Shown piece after piece: positions 59,070 to 64,000 of a stretch of 64,000 nucleotides of DNA. Under the pieces are notes generated by a model. That model did not search any database. It worked only from the letters and a program-made list of their open reading frames with translations, and had not been told where the DNA came from. The stretch spans positions 62,001-126,000 of the forward strand of contig JBBQBI010000009.1 in assembly GCA_038363005.1 (NCBI GenBank), in the 5' to 3' direction. A program made the position numbers and the translations under genes. The DNA comes from JAKOWB01 sp038363005. Lineage in GTDB: Bacteria > Pseudomonadota > Alphaproteobacteria > Kiloniellales > JACOMY01. Positions within the stretch are counted from its first letter, which is position 1. Each line of letters opens with the position of its first letter.

Positions 59070-59549
59070 TCAGTCTCGGTGATAGGGGTGCCCGGTCAGG
59101 ATGGCCTGCGCCCGGTAGAGCTGCTCGGCCAGCATGATGCGGACCAGCTGGTGCGGCCAGGTCATGGGGCCTAGCGCCAGCACCAGGTCGGCCTGTTCGC
59201 GCAGCGCCGGTTCCAGGCCCTCGGCGCCGCCGATCACCAGCGCCGCTTCGCGGCCCTGGTCGTGCCACTGGCCGAGGCGACGGGCGAAGTCCTCCGAACC
59301 CAGCGCGCGGCCACGGCTGTCCAACACGATCAGCACCGCGCCAGGCGGCAGGGCGGCCCGGATCAGCTTGGCTTCGGCCGCCGGCAGCTCGTGGCGCGGC
59401 AGGGCACGGCGTTCCTGCACTTCCTTCAGGGTCAGGGGGCCTAGCGGGCGGCCGGTGAGTTGCCGGGCGTAGTCGTCATAGAGATGCGTCAGCGCCAAGC
59501 CGCTGGGGCCGACACGGGTGCGGCCCACCACGATGAGGGTCAGGCGCAT
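59070..59549 (-). CDS. rlmH: 23S rRNA (pseudouridine1915-N3)-methyltransferase RlmH
   Basis: A 159-residue SPOUT methyltransferase: 'LPPGAVLIVLDSRGRALGSE', 'ALVIGGAEGLEPAL' (SAM knot), 'LALGPMTWPHQLVRIMLAEQ' and the C-terminal 'ILTGHPYHRD'. It methylates the ribosome late in assembly. Lies after rsfS, as in most proteobacteria. Confidence 0.95.
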   Translation of the reverse strand: MRLTLIVVGRTRVGPSGLALTHLYDDYARQLTGRPLGPLTLKEVQERRALPRHELPAAEAKLIRAALPPGAVLIVLDSRGRALGSEDFARRLGQWHDQGREAALVIGGAEGLEPALREQADLVLALGPMTWPHQLVRIMLAEQLYRAQAILTGHPYHRD

Positions 59550-59578
59550 GGCTCAGGCCAATCGGGTCGGCGGCGCGC

Positions 59579-59917
59579 TCAGGCGCCGGCCGCCGCGGCC
59601 GGTTCCTCGAGCAGCGTGCCCCACATCTTTTCCAGACCGTAGAAGGCGCGCACCTCGGGCCGGAACAGGTGGATGATGACATCGCCGCCGTCAACCAGAA
59701 CCCAGTCGCCGTGCGACTTGCCCTCGACCGGGACCGGGCTCTTGCGCCCGACCTTCAGCTTCTCGGCCAGATGGTCGGCGAGCGTCGTCACCTGGCGGCT
59801 GGAACGGCCGCTGGCGACAACCATGAAGTCGGCGATGGAGCTTTTGTCGGCGAGGTCGATGACGACGACGTCCTCCGCCTTGTCGTCATCCAGGGAAGCG
59901 AGCACCAGGTCCAGCAT
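59579..59917 (-). CDS. rsfS: Ribosome silencing factor RsfS
   Basis: A 112-residue RsfS/Iojap protein: 'AEDVVVIDLADKSSIADFMV', 'VASGRSSRQVTTLADHLAEK' and 'GDWVLVDGGDVIIHLFRPEV', with 'RAFYGLEKMWG' near the end. It binds L14 and blocks subunit joining under starvation. It lies between nadD and rlmH on the same strand. Confidence 0.95.
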   Translation of the reverse strand: MLDLVLASLDDDKAEDVVVIDLADKSSIADFMVVASGRSSRQVTTLADHLAEKLKVGRKSPVPVEGKSHGDWVLVDGGDVIIHLFRPEVRAFYGLEKMWGTLLEEPAAAAGA

Positions 59918-60025
59918 GGCTCGGTTCCGTTCGTGCTGCGGCTGGGTCTTCGCGGCCGCGCGCGCCTTGGTCTTGCGCAGGGTATGGGTCCTCTACTCCG
60001 TTGTCTCGACGAAGAGCCGCCCCGC

Positions 60026-60670
60026 CTAACCGCGGCGAGCGGCCCGGATCTGCGTCGCCGACAAGGCGGAGAGCCGGATATGCAACAAGGCCCAGGCGGG
60101 CGGGTCCCGGTCCGCCAGGCCGGCCGCCCGACGTTCGGACAGACGGTGGCGGTGGAACCGCTGCGCCGCCTTGGCCGACGACGCCCTTAGAGAATAAGTA
60201 GGCCGGGCCAATACCGCAACGGGAACCGCGTGAAAGATTCGCGTCCAGTCCTCCCAGTCGCTGACCTGGATCAGGTTGTCGGCGCCCATCAGCCAGACGA
60301 AGCGGACGCCGCGGAAGCGCCGGGTCAGCGCGGTCAGCGTGTCGGCGGTATAGCGTGTGCCGAGCAGCGCCTCGAGGCCAGTGGCCTGAATGCGCGGATG
60401 GCTGGCCAGGCGGCGGGCATCCGCCAGGCGCTCGGTGAAGGGCGCCATGCCGGCCGCCGGCTTCAGCGGGTTCTGCGGCGAGACCAGCCACCAGATGGCG
60501 TCGAGCCCCAGGCGGCGCAGCGCCTCCAGACTGACGTGGCGATGCCCGGCATGCGCCGGATTGAAGGAGCCGCCGAGCAGTCCGATGCGCTGCCCCGCGA
60601 CTGGCAGACGACCGCCGAGCGTGGCGGCGAGGCGCGCCGGGGTGAAGACTTTTTGTGAAACGATGTTCAC
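60026..60670 (-). CDS. nadD: Nicotinate-nucleotide adenylyltransferase
   Basis: A 214-residue nucleotidyltransferase of NAD synthesis: 'IGLLGGSFNPAHAGHRHVSL' (HxGH motif), 'WWLVSPQNPLKP', 'FVWLMGADNLIQVSDWEDW' and the C-terminal 'LSATQIRAARRG'. The first 25 residues ('MNIVSQKVFTPARLAATLGG') are a leader before the catalytic domain; part of it ('VFTP') repeats in the AAA ATPase gene upstream (see findings). Its ribosome site is weak, as the upstream 16 nt come from an AT-rich insertion. Confidence 0.93.
   Translation of the reverse strand: MNIVSQKVFTPARLAATLGGRLPVAGQRIGLLGGSFNPAHAGHRHVSLEALRRLGLDAIWWLVSPQNPLKPAAGMAPFTERLADARRLASHPRIQATGLEALLGTRYTADTLTALTRRFRGVRFVWLMGADNLIQVSDWEDWTRIFHAVPVAVLARPTYSLRASSAKAAQRFHRHRLSERRAAGLADRDPPAWALLHIRLSALSATQIRAARRG
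60638..60651. repeat. Left direct repeat flanking the AAA ATPase segment
   Basis: CGGGGTGAAGACTT in the 5' part of nadD, 13/14 identical to 61897-61910 and read in the same frame (…V-F-T-P…) in both genes; spacing 1259 bp. Confidence 0.55.
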
Positions 60671-60686
60671 TTCAATTCAAATACAA

Positions 60687-61925
60687 CTAATTTTCTAATG
60701 TTGAGCGGCTTTTCTTTTGGATTTTTCCTTCTTGCGTTTTTATCAACATTGCTCTGATGCACATTTTGTATTTTGGGCTAGTAAATCTATACGCATCTCC
60801 AGCAGGCGTTCTGCGAATAATATTCGACTCTCTTTTAGCTAATTCAGACAACCCGCCTGATATATTGAGAGTTACGCCCTTAGTAGAATCTGGAAACTCC
60901 CTCCGCACTAGATGATCTATATCACCGTACTTAAAATCTTCCTTTTCGCATTTCCCAAGACAGTATATAATTTGATTTCGGCGACTAGCCGCGGTTTCTT
61001 TGGAGTTCATTGCCTTCTCAATTAATGTATAGTCAGATAAAAGAGATGTTTTTACCCAAGAGGCATCAGAAATATCTAAAAGATTTGAATTTATCTTCCG
61101 GCCATTTTGCTCTGCTTCTTCAGATAAAGCTAGGCAATACTCTTGAACATGCTGAGGTATTCTGTCGGTGACCCACAATATGTGATCGAAGAGGTTTCCT
61201 TCGTTCTCAATTTCATACCCAAGTTCCTTTACAAGACCTCTCTGAAGAAGCTCTAAGCCTTGCTCTCGCGTCAGCCGCGCAACTTCGGGTATTTGCCTTA
61301 GCCGATTTGAAATCGTGCTAATATTAGAGACCTTTGCAATGTAGTGTTGAATATTATCTGGCGTTCCAACTATCAGCATTCTGACATTGAATTTCGAATA
61401 ATTGTCATCGTCTAAAAGAACTATTACATCAGATACCTGTTTCATTAAGGTCGTGTTCTCCAATATAGTCTCAAAATTGTCTAGAACGACAAAAGCAGCA
61501 GAAAATCCCGCCTTCCCCCTAACATCTGATAGAAGAGCTTCAAATGAATCTAACGCATCTACTTTTTCTTCCGTAGTCCGGCGCTCTCCCTTTAGTATCT
61601 TTATGTCATAACTAATAGTCTTCTGTTTAGTTTTCTTTATTTTCTCTTCCGGACGCAAGCGACGCCGAGCATCTTCAAAAGATGCCATCAAATCTGATCT
61701 CAAGGAAGCTGTGGCCAAATTAACCATGCAGAAATAAATCTGATTCTGATCAAATACGCTTTTGTAGAGCCACGTCTTCCCACAACCACTCTCACCATTT
61801 ACAACTATATGCAATCTACTCTGAATTCCCATCAGAATTGCTCGCTCCAGATCTGGGCGAGGTACATACATTTCCTTGTTTACCTCTGAGGCTCTCGGGG
61901 TAAAGACTTCCGCAGGTGTTTTCAT
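60687..61925 (-). CDS. AT-rich AAA ATPase, possible defence or STAND-like protein
   Basis: A 412-residue ATPase from an AT-rich gene. Walker A is 'GESGCGKT' (residues 44-51), preceded by 'YVPRPDLERAILMGIQSRLH'; Walker B is 'VVLDNFE' (146-152); a sensor-like 'LIVGTPDN' is at 184-191. The C-terminal 130 residues are helical with a winged-helix-like end ('YGDIDHLVRREFPDSTKGVT', 'LAKRESNIIRRTPAGDAYRF'). The exact family is not recognised; similar ATPases act in transposition and phage defence, but no partner is seen here. ATG 61925 has a good AAGGAG site. It splits the proA-nadD neighbourhood. Confidence 0.75.
   Translation of the reverse strand: MKTPAEVFTPRASEVNKEMYVPRPDLERAILMGIQSRLHIVVNGESGCGKTWLYKSVFDQNQIYFCMVNLATASLRSDLMASFEDARRRLRPEEKIKKTKQKTISYDIKILKGERRTTEEKVDALDSFEALLSDVRGKAGFSAAFVVLDNFETILENTTLMKQVSDVIVLLDDDNYSKFNVRMLIVGTPDNIQHYIAKVSNISTISNRLRQIPEVARLTREQGLELLQRGLVKELGYEIENEGNLFDHILWVTDRIPQHVQEYCLALSEEAEQNGRKINSNLLDISDASWVKTSLLSDYTLIEKAMNSKETAASRRNQIIYCLGKCEKEDFKYGDIDHLVRREFPDSTKGVTLNISGGLSELAKRESNIIRRTPAGDAYRFTSPKYKMCIRAMLIKTQEGKIQKKSRSTLEN
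61897..61910. repeat. Right direct repeat flanking the AAA ATPase segment
   Basis: CGGGGTAAAGACTT, in codons 6-10 of the AAA ATPase gene; 13/14 identical to the copy in nadD (60638-60651). Confidence 0.55.
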
Positions 61926-61957
61926 TTTAGTTGCTCCTTAGGCAGCCGAATAGTGGC

Positions 61958-62299
61958 CTAGAATTTGTTAAAAATGAAGAAGGCGCCGGCCACCAGGAAA
62001 CAGAAGCCCACGGCGTGATTCCAGCCCAGCGGCTCCTTCAGGTAGAGCACCGAAAAGGCAGCGAAGACCAGCAGCGTGATGACCTCCTGGATGGTCTTGA
62101 GCTGGGCCGTCGTATAGACCGCGCTGCCCAGGCGGTTGGCCGGCACCGCCAGACAATATTCGAAGAAGGCGATGCCCCAGGCGACCAGCACCACGATCCA
62201 CAGCGCCGTGGCCTTGTACTTCAGGTGGCCGTACCAGGCGAAAGTCATGAAGACGTTCGAGGCGGTCAGCAGCAGGATCGGCGAAAGCCAGTTGGGCAT
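61958..62299 (-). CDS. DUF486 small multidrug-resistance-like membrane protein
   Basis: A 113-residue four-helix membrane protein of the DUF486 family: 'PILLLTASNVFMTFAWYGHL', 'WGIAFFEYCLAVPANRLGSA', 'AQLKTIQEVITLLVFAAFSV' and 'NHAVGFCFLVAGAFFIFNKF'. Size and topology are like SMR/DMT transporters, but the substrate is unknown. It lies between proA and the AAA ATPase. Confidence 0.88.
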   Translation of the reverse strand: MPNWLSPILLLTASNVFMTFAWYGHLKYKATALWIVVLVAWGIAFFEYCLAVPANRLGSAVYTTAQLKTIQEVITLLVFAAFSVLYLKEPLGWNHAVGFCFLVAGAFFIFNKF

Positions 62300-62381
62300 G
62301 GGCGGCACCGGAGGTGGGAGAGGCCGCCGGATGCTGCCGCGCAGCGGGGCGGGCTGTCGATGACTGTTTGGCGGCGGCGGC

Positions 62382-63662
62382 CTAGGGCCGCGCCTGCCCG
62401 TCGCCGAGCACGAGATACTTGTAGCTGGTAAGCTCCGCCGCGCCGACCGGGCCGCGGGCATGCAGCTTGCCGGTAGCGATGCCGATCTCGGCGCCCATGC
62501 CGAACTCGCCACCGTCGGCGTACTGCGTCGAGGCGTTGACCAGCAGGATGGCAGCGTCGACCTCGCGCCCGTAGCGGTCGATCACGGCCGGGTCCTCCGC
62601 TAGCAGGGCCTCGGTATGCTTCGAGCCGTGGCGGGCGATGTGCGCCAGCGCCTCGTCCAGGCCATCGACCGCCTTCACCGCGACGATGGGTGCCAGGTAC
62701 TCGGTGTCCCAGTCGGCGGCGGTCGCGGCGACGACGCGCGGGTCCAGCGCCTGCACGGCCGCGTCGCCGCGCACCTCGCAGTCGGCGGCCAGCAGATCCT
62801 GCAGCAGCGGCTTCAGGTGGCTCCGCAGCACCGCGCGGTCGCAGAGGATGGTCTCGGTGGCGCCGCAGACCGACACGCGGCGCATCTTGGCGTTGAACAC
62901 CACGCGGCGTGCCTTGTCGGCATCGGCGCTGGCGTGGATGTAGCTGTGGTTCATGCCCTCCAGGTGCGCCAGCACCGGCACGCGGCTTTCCCGCATCACC
63001 CGCTCGATCAGGCCCTTGCCGCCGCGCGGGATGATGATGTCGACGCTGTCGTTCATGGTCAGCAGGATGCCGACGGCGGCGCGGTCGCTGGTCGGCACCG
63101 CCTGGATCGCCGCCTCCGGCAGGCCGGCGGCGCGCAAGCCCGCCTGCAGGCAGTCGAGGATGGCGGCCGAGGAATGGAAGGACTCCGAACCACCACGCAG
63201 GATCGCCGCGTTGCCGGCCTTGAGGCAGAGCCCGCCGGCGTCGGCCGTCACGTTCGGGCGGCTTTCATAGATGATGCCGATAACACCCAGCGGCACGGCG
63301 ATGCGGGCGATCTTCAGGCCATTGGGCCGCTGCCATTCCGCCAACCGCTTGCCGACCGGGTCGGGCAGCGCCGCGATATCCTCCAGCCCCTGGGCCATCG
63401 CATCGATGCGCGCGGCGTTGAGTTCCAGCCGGTCGAGCAGCGCCGGGGTCAGGCCCTTGGCGCGGCCGGCCACCATGTCGCGCGCGTTGGCCGCCAGCAG
63501 GGCTGCCTGCTGCCCGCGCAGCGCCGCCGCCGCCGCCAACAGGGCGCTGTTCTTCTGCTCTGTCGTGGCCAGCGCCAGCGTCGCCGCCGCCGCCTTGGCA
63601 TCGCTGCCCAGGCGCCGCATGACCTCGGTCAGGTCACTCGTTTCCGCCAGGCTGAGTGCCAT
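62382..63662 (-). CDS. proA: Gamma-glutamyl phosphate reductase
   Basis: A 426-residue aldehyde-dehydrogenase-fold enzyme, second step of proline synthesis: 'IARIAVPLGVIGIIYESRPN', 'LRGGSESFHSSAAILDCLQA', the catalytic Cys in 'RVSVCGATETILCD' and 'GSKHTEALLAEDPAVIDRYG'. ATG 63662 gives the usual length; the in-frame upstream extension is rejected. Normally next to proB, it is here 10 kb away and reversed. Confidence 0.97.
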   Translation of the reverse strand: MALSLAETSDLTEVMRRLGSDAKAAAATLALATTEQKNSALLAAAAALRGQQAALLAANARDMVAGRAKGLTPALLDRLELNAARIDAMAQGLEDIAALPDPVGKRLAEWQRPNGLKIARIAVPLGVIGIIYESRPNVTADAGGLCLKAGNAAILRGGSESFHSSAAILDCLQAGLRAAGLPEAAIQAVPTSDRAAVGILLTMNDSVDIIIPRGGKGLIERVMRESRVPVLAHLEGMNHSYIHASADADKARRVVFNAKMRRVSVCGATETILCDRAVLRSHLKPLLQDLLAADCEVRGDAAVQALDPRVVAATAADWDTEYLAPIVAVKAVDGLDEALAHIARHGSKHTEALLAEDPAVIDRYGREVDAAILLVNASTQYADGGEFGMGAEIGIATGKLHARGPVGAAELTSYKYLVLGDGQARP

Positions 63663-63699
63663 GGCCCTGCTCCCTTGTTGCGGGCGGGACCTTAGCGGC

Positions 63700-63996
63700 T
63701 CAGCCCGCCGAGGGCAAAGTGGCAGCATCTGCTGGAGTCAACTGCAGCGCGGCTTGGACGACTGCGTCGTCGGTAAAATAGAGGTAGTGAACCTTACGAT
63801 TGGTCCGGCTGGTCAGGCTGCGAGGCCGATCGATGCGGCATTGCCGATAGTGCTTGCTCTTCGGTCCGGCCGGCGTTCGTGTGCACATCCAATCTTGCGG
63901 TGACCAGATGTCGACCCAGCAGGCGAGCTGCGGCTTGGCCAGCAAGTCGCTTATCACCTGACGCAGCGAGGCCTGTCGGGCCGCCATCATTTCCAA
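63700..63996 (-). CDS. Hypothetical protein, possibly cut by the right edge
   Basis: Up to 98 residues readable ('VISDLLAKPQLACWVDIW', 'RKVHYLYFTDDAVVQAALQL'); ATGs occur at 63990 and 63987, and the frame is open to the window edge, so the true start may be outside. No family recognised; the base composition is slightly lower in GC than proA. Uncertain. Confidence 0.35.
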   Translation of the reverse strand: MEMMAARQASLRQVISDLLAKPQLACWVDIWSPQDWMCTRTPAGPKSKHYRQCRIDRPRSLTSRTNRKVHYLYFTDDAVVQAALQLTPADAATLPSAG

Positions 63997-64000
63997 GGGA

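Overview
The window looks like chromosome from a GC-rich alphaproteobacterium, probably Rhodospirillales-like. This rests on the rplU-rpmA-obgE-proB and proA-nadD-rsfS-rlmH-gpmI-envC-ctpA-rppH housekeeping genes, a Tad/Flp pilus locus, CHASE2-cyclase and NCS2-type genes, and alphaproteobacterial-style palindromic repeats. No species is claimed.

Layout. 1-4.5 kb (minus strand): a Tad/Flp pilus operon (pilin, cpaA, cpaB, cpaC, cpaD, start of cpaE; the rest is off the left edge). 4.8-15.6 kb: metabolic, transport and signalling genes, namely a 2OG-Fe(II) oxygenase, gamma-glutamyltransferase, PHB-depolymerase-like esterase, an unknown lipoprotein/helical-repeat pair, an NCS2 permease fused to a histidine-kinase-like ATPase domain, and a CHASE2 adenylate cyclase. 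16.1-28.3 kb: a surface-protein locus built from a small Asn/Ser-rich secreted protein, a CsgG-family outer-membrane lipoprotein, two giant (about 1280-1300 residue) paralogous beta-repeat proteins, a peptidoglycan-binding protein, a secreted FecR-domain protein, a small Cys-containing protein and an EF-hand protein. It resembles the Caulobacter holdfast-anchor (hfaA-hfaB-hfaD) and curli plans but is larger and duplicated.

28.5-32.6 kb: a tight four-gene operon with an ATP-grasp (TupA-like) enzyme, a BshA-like glycosyltransferase, a protein with a faint BshC-like pattern and a BshB-like deacetylase. This is the set expected for a bacillithiol-like low-molecular-weight thiol, unexpected in an alphaproteobacterium. 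32.7-39.6 kb: accessory enzymes, including a DUF899/DUF2182 pair divergent from a winged-helix regulator, a DehI-type dehalogenase, a quinone oxidoreductase and a thermonuclease.

39.7-45.1 kb: a 5.4-kb integrative element inserted in the 3' end of a tRNA-Ser(CGA), bounded by an 18-bp direct repeat. It carries a tyrosine integrase, a serine recombinase and small unknown genes. 45.4-49 kb: HNH nuclease, Cu/Zn superoxide dismutase, glyoxalase-fold protein and a secreted S33 peptidase. 49-64 kb: translation, cell-envelope and proline genes. The proA-to-rppH block points the opposite way from rplU-rpmA-obgE-proB, which suggests an inversion next to a 117-bp palindromic repeat. Two AT-rich genes (58.7-59.1 and 60.7-61.9 kb) have been inserted into this block; the second appears to have taken over the 5' end of nadD.

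The two best candidates for an undescribed system are the CsgG/giant-repeat-protein locus (16.1-27.8 kb) and the ATP-grasp/BshA/BshC-like/BshB operon (28.5-32.6 kb). All family assignments were made by reading motifs, without database searches.
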